Below are positions 8,468 to 17,197 of a stretch of DNA of 64,000 bases, piece after piece. The DNA is from Mesorhizobium sp. NZP2298. GTDB taxonomy: Bacteria > Pseudomonadota > Alphaproteobacteria > Rhizobiales > Rhizobiaceae. The stretch is from contig NZ_CP033365.1 of assembly GCF_013170825.1 (NCBI RefSeq), forward strand, positions 2,120,001-2,184,000. Direction: 5' to 3'. How positions within the stretch are numbered: position 1 is the first letter of the stretch; every line of letters begins with the position of its first letter. A program made the position numbers and the translations under genes. The notes below the pieces were generated by a model. The model did not search any database. It was not told the origin of the DNA and saw nothing but the letters and a program-made list of their open reading frames with translations.

Positions 8468-10561
8468 TTATTTGGCCGGGATGGTCAGCGTCGCGCCAAG
8501 CTTGAGCTGGTGGGGCCTTTGGCCCTTGTTGGCCTCATAGATCAGTTTCCACTTGGTCGCGTCGCCATAGGCTTTCTTTGCCAGATCCCAGTAAGTGTCG
8601 CCGGCAACGATGACATGGCTGCCCGTGGCCGGAGCGGCTTCAGCGGGCTTTGCCGGTTCTGCAGGCTTCGCGGGTTCAGCCGGCGCGGGTGCAGGAGCAG
8701 CTTCGGCTGGTTTCACCGGTTCGGCTGGTGCGGGGGCTGGAGCAGCGGGTGCCGGCGGGGGAGGCGCTGCCTCTGTCGAGATTGCCGGTGGCGTGTTGGC
8801 GATGTCGCCCGAGTTGGCAGGCAGTTCGGGCATCGCGGGTGCGGCATCGGCGGGCTCTGCCGGTTTCGCGGCCTCGGCCGGCGCCGTCTCCGCCGGCTTT
8901 GCGGGTTCGGCTGGCTTGGCCGGCTCGGCGGCGGGCGCCGCCGCGACAGTCGCGGCGATCTCGGTGATGCGGCCGTCGAGCTTGGGTGTGTAAGGCCGGT
9001 GGGCACCGAGGTAGTCGGCCACGACCTGTTCGAGGCCGGGTCCGTAATCGTAGGCGTTCTTGGCCTTGTCGGCGAAGACCTTGTAGCCGTCGCCGCCCTG
9101 GCGCACGTAATTGTTGGTGGCGACGAGATAGTCCTTGTCGGGATTGATCGGTGCCCAGGCGCCGTTCTCCATGACCTCGACGGACTTGACGCGGCCCGCA
9201 TTGGGCGCGACCGACTTGTCGAAGGAGTATTTGAGACCCGCCACCTGCGGGAAGCGGCCGGCGCCGTCCTCGATCTGGCTAAGACCGCTTTCGAGGCCGG
9301 CGACCAGGTCCTTGCCGGAAATCTGGAAAGTGGCAAGCGTGTTCTGGAATGGCAACACGGTCAGCACCTCACCCATGGTGACGGTGCCCTTGTCGATCGA
9401 AGCGCGCAGGCCGCCGCCATTGGAGATGACGATCTCGACGCCCTGTCCCTTGACGCGGTCGAGTATGGCGTCGGAGACGAGGTTGCCCATCTCGCATTCC
9501 TTGGCGCGGCAATTCTCGCGGCTGCCGTCGATGACGTCGGTGGTTTCGGCCACTTCCTTGTTCTTCAGGGCCTCGATCGGCGCGCCGAGTTCCTTGATGC
9601 GGGCGAGCACGGCGGGATCGGGCGTGATCGACTTGTCGAGATAGATAGGGTCGCCGCTCGCCGACTTGACGACGCCATTGTCGTCGAACACCACCTTGAA
9701 CTCGCCGAGATATTTCGAATAGGACGCCGCCTGCACCACCGGCACCTTGTAGCCGTCCGGGTTGTCGACCATCGTCGGGTAGGGGCCTAGCGCCTTCGGA
9801 TCGGTGTTGGACAAAAGTGTATGGCTGTGGCCGCCGACAACCACGTCGATGCCCGGGATCTTGGCGATGACATCGCGCTCCCTGTTGTAGCCGATATGGG
9901 TCACCGCGATGATCTTGTTGACGCCTTGCGCCTTCAGCTTCTCGACTTCCGCCGTGATCGACTTGACGTCGTCCGCGATGGCGATGTTCGGGCCGGGGGA
10001 AGCGAGCTCGGGCGTGTCGTTGGTGACGGCACCGACAATGCCGATCTTCTGTCCGCCGACCTCGACGACGATCGACGGCTTGATCTTGCCCGCCGCGCCA
10101 GACTTGTCGTTGGGCACGACATTGGCACTGACGATCGGGAACTTCGCCTTGTCCAGGTAAGGCACCAGCGCGCTCTCGCCGTCGTCGAATTCGTGGTTGC
10201 CGAGCGTCACAGCGTCGGGTTTCAACTGATTGAGGAATTCCTCTTCCACGGCGCCCTTGTAGGTGGTGTAGAACAGCGATCCCTGGAAACTGTCGCCTGC
10301 ATTGAGCAGCAGCACGTTCTGCCCTTCGAGCTTCTTGCGCTCCTGGGCGATCGCCGTGATCAGCCGCCCGGCGCCGCCGATGCACTCACCTTTGGTCTCC
10401 TCGTCGGCCGAACAGGTCGACTCGTATTTGTTGTTGCCTTCGATGCGGCTGTGCCAGTCATTGAAATGCAGAATGTTCAATGTGTAGTCGGCAAAAGATG
10501 CGCCGGCCGAAAGGCCGAGCGTCGATGCGGACAGGGCCAGAATGGCGGCAATCTTCTTCAT
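8468..10561 (-). CDS. periplasmic 5'-nucleotidase / cyclic phosphodiesterase (UshA family) with C-terminal LysM
   Basis: 697 residues, exported by a signal peptide (MKKIAAILAL to about residue 24). The metallophosphoesterase motifs are all present: HFNDWHS, LNAGDSFQG, LGNHEFDD, VTHIGYN and GGHSHT, which bind two metals. The 5'-nucleotidase C domain follows to about residue 530. A Pro/Ala/Glu-rich linker of about 110 residues then leads to a LysM domain in the last 50 residues (GDTYWDLAKKAYG). The enzyme should dephosphorylate nucleotides or cyclic nucleotides while held on peptidoglycan. The LysM tail is uncommon in the UshA family. The start has a GGGAGACGAAG site. Confidence 0.92.
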   Translation of the reverse strand: MKKIAAILALSASTLGLSAGASFADYTLNILHFNDWHSRIEGNNKYESTCSADEETKGECIGGAGRLITAIAQERKKLEGQNVLLLNAGDSFQGSLFYTTYKGAVEEEFLNQLKPDAVTLGNHEFDDGESALVPYLDKAKFPIVSANVVPNDKSGAAGKIKPSIVVEVGGQKIGIVGAVTNDTPELASPGPNIAIADDVKSITAEVEKLKAQGVNKIIAVTHIGYNRERDVIAKIPGIDVVVGGHSHTLLSNTDPKALGPYPTMVDNPDGYKVPVVQAASYSKYLGEFKVVFDDNGVVKSASGDPIYLDKSITPDPAVLARIKELGAPIEALKNKEVAETTDVIDGSRENCRAKECEMGNLVSDAILDRVKGQGVEIVISNGGGLRASIDKGTVTMGEVLTVLPFQNTLATFQISGKDLVAGLESGLSQIEDGAGRFPQVAGLKYSFDKSVAPNAGRVKSVEVMENGAWAPINPDKDYLVATNNYVRQGGDGYKVFADKAKNAYDYGPGLEQVVADYLGAHRPYTPKLDGRITEIAATVAAAPAAEPAKPAEPAKPAETAPAEAAKPAEPADAAPAMPELPANSGDIANTPPAISTEAAPPPPAPAAPAPAPAEPVKPAEAAPAPAPAEPAKPAEPAKPAEAAPATGSHVIVAGDTYWDLAKKAYGDATKWKLIYEANKGQRPHQLKLGATLTIPAK

Positions 10562-10709
10562 CTTCGTCTCCCGGTAGGCTGATCAGAGGCGTTTAGCGCC
10601 CTTGCTTGACTGGGATATAACAGCCAGCGTTTTGACCATGTTCCCATCGCGTTCCGGCTGACGCAAGCAGAAATGCCGTCGCTATTTTCTTGCGAAAACC
10701 GGGGGGCGC

Positions 10710-10738
10710 AAAAAAGAACGGCGGCCAGTGGCCGCCGT
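10710..10738 (-). terminator. terminator after omp10-like gene
   Basis: ACGGCGGCC-AGT-GGCCGCCGT is a perfect 9-bp stem with a 3-base loop, 24 bases past the omp10-like stop. On the minus strand it is followed by TCTTTTTT, a classic intrinsic terminator. The 150 bases between it and the nucleotidase start presumably hold that gene's promoter. Confidence 0.88.
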
Positions 10739-10762
10739 CCCCTGATGAGTCCTGTTCGCCGA

Positions 10763-11140
10763 TCAGGTGCGTCGCGTGAGCACGAAGTTCTGGCCGGATG
10801 AACTGGTGCAGTTCAGCTGGCTGGTGGACACCAGCAGGCAGTTGAAGCTGACCGGCGTCTGACGGATCAGCGACGTGCCGTTGATCTCGACCGACGTGGC
10901 GCCGGTCATCGTGTAGCTGCCATCGGCCAGCTTCTGGCCGGTGTCGGTGGCGACGGTTGTGAATTTCCCACCTGTCAGCGTCGACAGGCCGGTGCCCTTG
11001 GCATCTATCCACGAGCCCTCGACGCCTTTCGGCGCGGCTGCCATCGGCGGTGCATCGGGACCGCTTGTGGTGCAGGCCGCGAGCATCACGGCAAAGGAAC
11101 CCGCCACGCCCATCGAAAGAATTTTGCGCGCAATAGTCAT
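10763..11140 (-). CDS. omp10: Omp10-like outer-membrane lipoprotein
   Basis: 125-residue precursor with a lipoprotein signal: hydrophobic stretch and lipobox MLAAC, cysteine at residue 23. The mature part matches the pattern I recall for Brucella Omp10: EGSW near the start, KLADGSYTM, QLNCTSSSGQNFVLTRR at the end, and a conserved second cysteine pair. It should be lipid-anchored in the outer membrane; the molecular role of the family is unknown. The ATG at 11140 has a strong GGAGAGGA ribosome site, so 35 upstream codons were discarded. Confidence 0.88.
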   Translation of the reverse strand: MTIARKILSMGVAGSFAVMLAACTTSGPDAPPMAAAPKGVEGSWIDAKGTGLSTLTGGKFTTVATDTGQKLADGSYTMTGATSVEINGTSLIRQTPVSFNCLLVSTSQLNCTSSSGQNFVLTRRT

Positions 11141-11166
11141 CTGAAATCCTCTCCAAACGCACCGGC

Positions 11167-11189
11167 CCAAAAATCGGATTCGATTTTGG
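11167..11189. repeat. inverted repeat upstream of omp10-like gene
   Basis: CCAAAAATCG and TCGATTTTGG face each other around a 3-base centre, 27-49 bases ahead of the omp10-like ATG. It could be an operator or part of the 5' leader, or one of the short palindromes scattered in these genomes. Nothing else in this gap looks functional. Confidence 0.45.
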
Positions 11190-11321
11190 AAGGCATGGTG
11201 CGAACGCCCAAAGTGCTGGAGCGGGCATGGGTCCGCAAGACGCATGCTGCCCCAGGCCGCATCTCTTCAATCGCCCGATTTCCGGGCGATTGCAAGGCAA
11301 TGGCGCAGGGTGTGCGCGACG

Positions 11322-12767
11322 CTATCGGACCAGGATGTTGCGGAATTGCCACGGATCGCTGCGGTCGAGGTCCTCGGGGAAGAGCCCCGGGCGTCTGTCG
11401 AGCGGCGTCCAGTCGGTGTAATGGCCTTCGACCGGTCCGAGATAGGGCGACTGCACTTCCAGACAGCGCCGGTAGTCCATCTCGTCCGCCTCGACAATGC
11501 CGGCGTCCGGATTTTCCAGGGCCCAGACCATGCCTGCCAGAACCGCCGAGGTGACCTGCAAGCCAGTGGCGTTCTGATAGGGCGCCAGCTTGCGCGCTTC
11601 GGCGAGCGAGAGGTGCGAGCCGAACCAGTAGGCATTCTTGTCGTGGCCGTAGAGCAGGACGCCGAGTTCGTCGACGCCGTCGACCAGCTCGTTCTCGTCA
11701 AGCACATGGTGTACCGGCTGAGGCTTGCCGGCGGCACCGAACATCTCGTCCAGCGACAGCATCGCGTCGTTACAGGGATGGTAGGCGTAATGGCACGTCG
11801 GCCGGTATTGCACCTTGCCCTTCTTGGAGCGTACGGTGAAGAAATCGGCGATCGAGATCGCCTCGTTGTGCGTCACCAGGAGGCCGTATTGCGGGCCCGG
11901 CGTCGGGCACCAGGAGCGCACGCGCGTGTTGGCGCCGGGCTGCTCCAGGTAGATCGCGGCCTTGGAGCCGTGCTTGTGCTTCTTGGCGTTCTTCGGCATC
12001 CATTTCTCATGCGTGCCCCAGCCGAGTTCGGCCGGCTGCAGGCCTTCGGAGATGAAGCCCTCGACCGACCAGGTGTTCCAGAACACATCCATCGGCTTTG
12101 GCTTCTTGGCGCGCTGGGTGTCGCGTTCGGCGATATGGATGCCCTTGATGCCGGCCTTCTTCATCAGCTTCGCCCAACCCTCGCGGTCTTCCTGTGCGGG
12201 CTCGGAAAACTCAAGGCCTAGATCGGTGGCGAGGTTCACCAGCGCCTGCTTGACGAACCACGAGACCATGCCGGGATTGGCGCCGCAGGTGGAAACCGCG
12301 GTAGCGCCGCCCGGTTTGTCGTGCTTTTCCTTGATCAGGGATTCGCGCAGCGCATAGTTGGTGCGGCTGGCATTGTCGGCCTTGGCGTCGAAATAGAATC
12401 CAAGCCACGGCTCGACGACGGTGTCGATGTAGAGCACGCCGAGCTTGCGGCAGAGCCGCATCAGGTCGACCGAGCCGGTGTCGACCGACAAATTGACGCA
12501 AAAACCCTGGCCGCCGCCATTGGTCAGCAGCGGCGTCAGGAGCTTCTTGTAGTTCTTCTCGGTCACCGCTTCCTGAACGAAGGCGATGCCGCGCTCGTCG
12601 AGCAGCTTGCGGTCGGTATCGCGCGGATCAAGGACCGTCATGCGCGACTTGTCGAACTTGAAATGGCGCTCGATGAGAGGCAGCGTTCCCCGTCCGATCG
12701 AGCCGAAGCCGATCATCACCACAGGGCCGGTGATCTCGCCGTAGACGGGCCAGTTTTCATTCGCCAT
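11322..12767 (-). CDS. hss: homospermidine synthase
   Basis: Builds sym-homospermidine from putrescine (or spermidine plus putrescine) with NAD+ as hydride carrier; homospermidine is a main polyamine of rhizobia. 481 residues, close to the bacterial family length. The N-terminal Rossmann motif VVMIGFGSIGRG lies near residue 16, followed by saccharopine-dehydrogenase-like segments: GFCVNLSVDTGSVDLM, YIDTVVEPWLG and STCGANPGMVSWFVKQAL. The ATG at 12767 has an AAGGAG site. It is a single-gene unit; its substrate would come from the ornithine decarboxylase at 38638. Confidence 0.95.
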   Translation of the reverse strand: MANENWPVYGEITGPVVMIGFGSIGRGTLPLIERHFKFDKSRMTVLDPRDTDRKLLDERGIAFVQEAVTEKNYKKLLTPLLTNGGGQGFCVNLSVDTGSVDLMRLCRKLGVLYIDTVVEPWLGFYFDAKADNASRTNYALRESLIKEKHDKPGGATAVSTCGANPGMVSWFVKQALVNLATDLGLEFSEPAQEDREGWAKLMKKAGIKGIHIAERDTQRAKKPKPMDVFWNTWSVEGFISEGLQPAELGWGTHEKWMPKNAKKHKHGSKAAIYLEQPGANTRVRSWCPTPGPQYGLLVTHNEAISIADFFTVRSKKGKVQYRPTCHYAYHPCNDAMLSLDEMFGAAGKPQPVHHVLDENELVDGVDELGVLLYGHDKNAYWFGSHLSLAEARKLAPYQNATGLQVTSAVLAGMVWALENPDAGIVEADEMDYRRCLEVQSPYLGPVEGHYTDWTPLDRRPGLFPEDLDRSDPWQFRNILVR

Positions 12768-12897
12768 TTTATCGAGCACTCCTTCAACCATGTGCAAAAG
12801 CCGGGCAGACATCTGCAAAAAACCGGGCATTTTCGCCAACGGCCTGCGCTACATCACAGATCATTGTCATAAACCAGCGAAAAGCGCCAACCTGTGG

Positions 12898-13836
12898 CTA
12901 GCCGTCCTTGGCCATGTGGTTAAGGACGGCGACAAGCCTATCGCGGTCCGATGTCAGGCCCTTGTAGTCGAGCTGGTCGAGATCGAGCGCTTCGAGCTGG
13001 GCGGCAAAGGACAGTGCGAGCGTCGCCCGATCCGGATGCCGCTCCAGCACGGCGAGCGGGTCGAGGTGGATGCGGATAGTGAACAGGATGTCGCGCGAGG
13101 CGGGCAGTTTACGCAGCGTCTGGCGCTCGACGCGGATGAAGGCGTGCGCCTTGACGTCACCGTCGGGGAAGCGTGTCGGCCTATTGGTGGCACGGTCGAT
13201 GCGCTCGACATTGGACAGCGGATGATAGAGCGCATTGTCGGCCTGGATCGACCAGTTGAAGCGCTCGACCGCCTGGCCCTGCAGGCCGTCGAACATGCGG
13301 TTGATGAGTTCGGCGGGGCGCGTTCCCGGGCCGAAGCCGGGCACGGGCTCATGGATACGTTGCAGCGGCTTGCCGAATTTTTCGAGCAGCGACCAGGACG
13401 AGGGAAAGCACAGCGAGCCGGCGGCGAGCCGCCAGCCGCTGTCGTCGCGCCGCATCAGGATCAGGTCTTCCTGGACCAGCAGCGAGGCCGCGACCAGCGG
13501 GGCGTCGGCCAGACCCGAAGTCAAAGCAGGGTGGTCCGCGGCGCCCATCACCTCGATGCCCGCATCGGTGCGGCGATGGGTGTGCGGAAATCGCTCCGGC
13601 AGATAGGCTTCGAGCAAGTCGAGCACTTCCTGCTGGGCGTCTCGCGTGCCGTCCTCCTGGACGAAAACCCGTTCGGGAATTTCGGCATAAAGCCGGCGCT
13701 TCTCGGCGAGATAGGGCAGGAGATGACCGTCGACCTCGATCCAGTTCGCGGGGTCGAGCGGCTTCAGCCCGATGTTGAACAGCTTCGACGAACCGTCATA
13801 GGGGGTATGGGTGGGCAGGGCTTCGACCAAGCTCAT
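12898..13836 (-). CDS. heme-dependent oxidative N-demethylase family protein (DUF3445)
   Basis: 312 residues. The family pattern is clear: NWSIQADNALYHP followed by RVERQTLRKLP and FTIRIHLDPL, seen in DUF3445 proteins, one of which is a heme enzyme that demethylates secondary amines and releases formaldehyde. The ATG at 13836 overlaps the upstream yciI stop as ATGA, so translation is probably coupled. It is last in the pabB-pabC-yciI run. The substrate here is unknown. Confidence 0.88.
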   Translation of the reverse strand: MSLVEALPTHTPYDGSSKLFNIGLKPLDPANWIEVDGHLLPYLAEKRRLYAEIPERVFVQEDGTRDAQQEVLDLLEAYLPERFPHTHRRTDAGIEVMGAADHPALTSGLADAPLVAASLLVQEDLILMRRDDSGWRLAAGSLCFPSSWSLLEKFGKPLQRIHEPVPGFGPGTRPAELINRMFDGLQGQAVERFNWSIQADNALYHPLSNVERIDRATNRPTRFPDGDVKAHAFIRVERQTLRKLPASRDILFTIRIHLDPLAVLERHPDRATLALSFAAQLEALDLDQLDYKGLTSDRDRLVAVLNHMAKDG

Positions 13837-14120
13837 GCTTCCTTGAAGGCGTCGAGATTGGCGGCGGTCATCCTCGCCAGGAATTCGGTGACATCGTAGT
13901 CCGCGGCGCCTGCCTTGGCGAAGGGGTCCGCGGCCAGCCTGGCATCGAGGATCTCGCGCGGACATTGCGCGATGATGATGCCGCCGGTCCTCGGCTTCTT
14001 CGGGCCGGAGGCAATGAAGATGCCCTCTGCATAGCAGGCCTTCAGCCATTCGACATGCGCCGCCTGCAAGCGGTCGATCTCGGTCAGAGGCAGCTTGTAG
14101 TTCAGCGAAACGACGAACAT
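13833..14120 (-). CDS. YciI family protein
   Basis: 95 residues with the ferredoxin-like YciI pattern: MFVVSLNY at the start, a His in AAHVEWLKA, and IASGPKKPRTGGIIIA in the middle. YciI-like proteins are small cytosolic proteins with a His/Asp pair; most lack a proven reaction. The ATG at 14120 follows GGGGAG. It lies 14 bases after the class IV aminotransferase and overlaps the DUF3445 gene by four bases. Confidence 0.87.
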   Translation of the reverse strand: MFVVSLNYKLPLTEIDRLQAAHVEWLKACYAEGIFIASGPKKPRTGGIIIAQCPREILDARLAADPFAKAGAADYDVTEFLARMTAANLDAFKEA

Positions 14121-14134
14121 GGCGTTCTCCCCGG

Positions 14135-14797
14135 TCACCCCAGCCTTGCGGGGATCAAGCCGCGCAGCGAATTGCCGACAAAGAGAGCCTTGGCCGACTT
14201 CAGGTCGTCGTAGGTGTAGATTGCTTCCGCCGCCCGGCCTTCATCCAGAAGCGCGGCGCGCAATACGCCAGGCAGCAGGCCGCAGTCCAGCCGGGGCGTT
14301 GCCAGCACGCCATCGCCGAAATCGGCGAAGACATTGGTGATGGTGCCTTCACAGATTTCGCCACGCTCATTGGCCAGGATCACCTCGTCGGCCTGGGTGA
14401 CGAGATATTCGGATCGGGCATGGGTGTAGAGCTGGCGCCGGCTTGTCTTGTGGCGCAGCAGCGTGTTGCTCGAATCGAGCCTGGTCCGCGCCAGCCGCAG
14501 CACCCAGACCTTATCGGCGGCGAGCGGTTCGTAGGGGTGCGCCGAGGCGGTGGCTTCGCCGTTGCGCGCCAAGGCGAGCCGCGCGCGCATGGCGGTGCGC
14601 GCGCCGTCGGTCGCGTTGCCCAGCACGGCGTCAACCTTTTGCGGATCGCAGGCGAAGCCGAGCTCCGCCGCCGAGCCATAGAGGCGTGCTAGGTGGCGGT
14701 CGAAGCGCAGGAAGCCTGTCTCGGGCTGCCAGCGCATGGTCTCGATCAGCTCGAAATCGGCGGTGTCCCCGTCGCGAAGCGGGCTTTGAGCAGACAC
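14135..14797 (-). CDS. pabC: aminotransferase class IV / aminodeoxychorismate lyase-like protein
   Basis: 220 residues of the fold-type IV PLP family. LLRHKTSRRQLY carries the PLP lysine, and ANERGEICEGTITNVF is the conserved substrate-side motif. It most likely releases p-aminobenzoate from aminodeoxychorismate for folate synthesis. The start is GTG at 14797, eight bases after a GAGGAG site. This places the first 52 bases inside the 3' end of pabB in another frame. A longer open frame to 14947 is only Arg/His-rich shadow sequence. Confidence 0.85.
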   Translation of the reverse strand: MSAQSPLRDGDTADFELIETMRWQPETGFLRFDRHLARLYGSAAELGFACDPQKVDAVLGNATDGARTAMRARLALARNGEATASAHPYEPLAADKVWVLRLARTRLDSSNTLLRHKTSRRQLYTHARSEYLVTQADEVILANERGEICEGTITNVFADFGDGVLATPRLDCGLLPGVLRAALLDEGRAAEAIYTYDDLKSAKALFVGNSLRGLIPARLG

Positions 14798-15891
14798 TCC
14801 TGATACTCCTCTTGCGCCGTCGAATCGAAGACGATGCCGCCGCCGACATTGTAGACGGCCTCGCCATTGGCAAAGAGCGAGATGGTGCGGATCGCCACGG
14901 AAAAGCGCATCGTGCCGCCGGGCGCGATCCAGCCGATGGCGCCGCAATAGACGTCGCGCGGCGTGCCTTCCAGATCGTGCAGGATCTCCATGGCGCGGAT
15001 CTTCGGCGCCCCGGTGATCGAGCCACAGGGAAACAAAGCCGCGAAGATCCGGCGGATGGAGAGGCCCGGCAGCAGCTTCGCCCTGACGTCGCTCACCATC
15101 TGGTGGACTGTCGGATAGCTCTCGATGCGGAACAGTTCGGGCACCTCCAGCGTGCCGACCTCGCTGATCAGCGAGATGTCGTTGCGCAAGAGGTCGACGA
15201 TCATCCGGTTCTCTGCCTGGTTCTTCTCGTCATTGCGCAGGAAGGTCTTCTGCCGCTCGTCCTCGTCCCTGGTCGCGCCGCGCGGGGCCGTGCCCTTCAT
15301 CGGATGCGTCTCGATCATCCCGGCGGCATTGATCTCGAAGAACAGTTCGGGCGAGCGCGACAGCACGATGGGATCGCCAAGCGCCACCAGTGCGCCATAC
15401 TTCACCGGCTGGCGCTCGGTCAGCGCATCGAACGCGGCAAGCGGGTCGCCCGACCATTGCGCCTGCACCGGAAAGGTCAGATTGCCCTGGTAGCAATCGC
15501 CTTGCCTGATGTGCTGATGCAGCCGCGAGAAACGCTTTTCGTAATCCTCGAACGACCAGGCCGCCCTTGCATCGAAGATCGGGCCGTTGGTGGCCATTGC
15601 GTTGCGTGGCGGCACGGCGTCCTCGACCGGAGCGTCGAAGACGCCGAGGCAGATCAGCGGTGCGCGGCGCCGGCCCGGCAGCAAGGGAACGAGTTTCGGC
15701 TCGAGCAGGTAGCCCGCCTCATAGGAGAAATAGCCGGCCAGCCATTTGCCGGCGTCGTGCGCGGCCTGCGCTGCTTCCAGCGCCGGCAGGAAATCACGCG
15801 CCTCATGCGCCACGATGATGTCGGCCGGCCGGTCGAAAACGAGCTGACGCGCGCTTTCGTCGTTGCGGAAAATGGCGGCGGGCAGGGACAT
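14746..15891 (-). CDS. pabB: aminodeoxychorismate synthase component I
   Basis: 381 residues of the chorismate-binding family. ETHPMKGTAPRG, MIVDLLRNDISLIS and CGSITGAPKIRAMEIL are the signature segments of PabB. It makes 4-amino-4-deoxychorismate from chorismate and ammonia; the amidotransferase partner PabA is not in this window. The length is that of the short rhizobial PabB with no fused lyase, because the lyase-like gene follows separately and overlaps its end. The ribosome site is weak. Confidence 0.93.
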   Translation of the reverse strand: MSLPAAIFRNDESARQLVFDRPADIIVAHEARDFLPALEAAQAAHDAGKWLAGYFSYEAGYLLEPKLVPLLPGRRRAPLICLGVFDAPVEDAVPPRNAMATNGPIFDARAAWSFEDYEKRFSRLHQHIRQGDCYQGNLTFPVQAQWSGDPLAAFDALTERQPVKYGALVALGDPIVLSRSPELFFEINAAGMIETHPMKGTAPRGATRDEDERQKTFLRNDEKNQAENRMIVDLLRNDISLISEVGTLEVPELFRIESYPTVHQMVSDVRAKLLPGLSIRRIFAALFPCGSITGAPKIRAMEILHDLEGTPRDVYCGAIGWIAPGGTMRFSVAIRTISLFANGEAVYNVGGGIVFDSTAQEEYQECLLKARFATGTPPISS

Positions 15892-16014
15892 GGGGACCAG
15901 GATCGATGAAGCCGTCGATCGCTCTATATGGGGGGCCGCCCGCGTGCAATCGAGGGAACGGCACCTTGCCCCTCAAAGCCGACCTCTTGGCGGCCCTGCC
16001 CGCCAAAAAGAAAT

Positions 16015-16037
16015 CGGCGGGGCCCGTGGCCCCGCCG
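16015..16037 (-). terminator. terminator after the membrane-anchored HhH protein gene
   Basis: CGGCGGGGCC-CGT-GGCCCCGCCG is a perfect 10-bp stem 24 bases past the stop at 16061. On the minus strand it is followed by ATTTCTTTTT. It isolates the upstream gene from pabB. Confidence 0.88.
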
Positions 16038-16060
16038 GCTTGACGATCTGCCTCTGCGGC

Positions 16061-16837
16061 TCAGGTGTTGCTGGCAGTCCCGGCTGTCGGAAACTGCTTG
16101 GCGAATTCCTTCTCGTCGCCGGCGGCGAGCAGCTTGGCTTGCTCGATCCAGCGTTCGCGCGCGATGCGGCCGTCGAAGTTCATCACGTCCTCGATCCGCT
16201 TGATGTCGGCTGCCGTCCAGGCGGCGATCTGGGCGAAGGTGGTGATGCCCTGCGCCTTGAGCAGCTTTTCGTTGACCGGGCCGATACCGATCAGCCGGCG
16301 CAGATTGTCGGGCTTGCCCCCCGCAGGCTTGGCTGCCGCCGGTGCGGCCTTCTTGGCGGCTGCCGGCTTGGGCGCGGCCGAGCTCTTTGCCGAGGAAGCG
16401 GCAGAGGCTGCGGTTTTGCTTGCGGCGGGTTTGGCGGCCGCTGGTTTCGGCGCCACCGACTTGGTGGCGGCGGCTTTCGCCGGCGCCGCCTCCGCGGCAG
16501 GTTTGGCAGGCGCGGCCTTGGCCGCGGGCGGAGCGGATTTGGCGGCGGCTGGCGTCGACAGGAGGGCTGCCGGGGGCTGGCTGGCGGCCTTTGCTCCGCC
16601 ACCCGAGGAAGCCTGCGCGTCGCGCAACTGGCGCTCGAGGTCGGCGCGGGTCTTGCCGCATGCATTCAGTTCGCCGGTCAGCCGGTCGCTGTCGGCACGC
16701 AGCCGGTCGCGCTCGCCGCGGGTTCGGTCGAGGTCGCCGCGAAGGCTGTCGAGTTCACCACGCAGGCGACCCCAGATGAACCAGCCAACCAACACGCCTA
16801 CCAGGAACGCCAGGATCACGTAGAAAAAAGTGCCCAT
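16061..16837 (-). CDS. membrane-anchored coiled-coil protein with C-terminal helix-hairpin-helix-like domain
   Basis: 258 residues with four regions: one membrane helix at residues 4-22; a charged coiled coil at about 25-75 with regular Leu/Arg/Asp spacing; a linker of Ala, Lys and Pro at about 80-165; and a C-terminal domain (about 170-250). The last contains LRRLIGIGPVNEKLLKAQGITTFAQIAAW, split here as LRRLIGIGPVNEKLL and GITTFAQIAAW, the helix-hairpin-helix pattern seen in 41-kDa-endonuclease-like and some ribosomal proteins. It may tether nucleic acid or a complex to the membrane. The GGAGAGAG ribosome site supports the ATG. Function unknown. Confidence 0.82.
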   Translation of the reverse strand: MGTFFYVILAFLVGVLVGWFIWGRLRGELDSLRGDLDRTRGERDRLRADSDRLTGELNACGKTRADLERQLRDAQASSGGGAKAASQPPAALLSTPAAAKSAPPAAKAAPAKPAAEAAPAKAAATKSVAPKPAAAKPAASKTAASAASSAKSSAAPKPAAAKKAAPAAAKPAGGKPDNLRRLIGIGPVNEKLLKAQGITTFAQIAAWTAADIKRIEDVMNFDGRIARERWIEQAKLLAAGDEKEFAKQFPTAGTASNT

Positions 16838-17197
16838 TGTCTCTCTCCAGTCAGATCCGTCTGCCGTGGGTCATGACCTTCGGCGATGGACTACTCGGTG
16901 ATGTTTCCGCGGGTTCGCAGAACAGCCGGCTTCGGTTCGAGCTGTTGGCAATCGGCTTTGCTTGCCCATGGCCAACGGCCGTTGTCGCGTTCGCCTGAGC
17001 GGCACGGCCGGCTGAGATTTCCCTCGCCGATCCGCATGCGCTCCGGCTGAGCTTGAAGCGAAGGCTATCATAGAGCTTACGGAAAGCTATGGGAAAAACT
17101 TCTGCCTAGAGTTCTTCAAGAACAAATATTTAGCGCAAGAATACTGCAATCCCAACATGCATTCCGGCTAAACTGTTCTGCCCATGCGAGACGCGTC
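16838..17197. other. 360-base gap between two minus-strand genes
   Basis: No credible gene. The right half (about 17060-17170) is clearly richer in A and T than its surroundings and contains GTTCTT-C-AAGAAC at 17111-17123, a small palindrome. It probably holds the promoter of the gene at 16837 and untranslated sequence of the peptidase gene. No terminator was seen after the peptidase stop. Confidence 0.5.

Noticed and set aside
8405..9790. 461-codon plus-strand frame opposite the nucleotidase gene
   Set aside because: Starts inside the terminator hairpin and is Gly/Arg/Phe-rich without domains.
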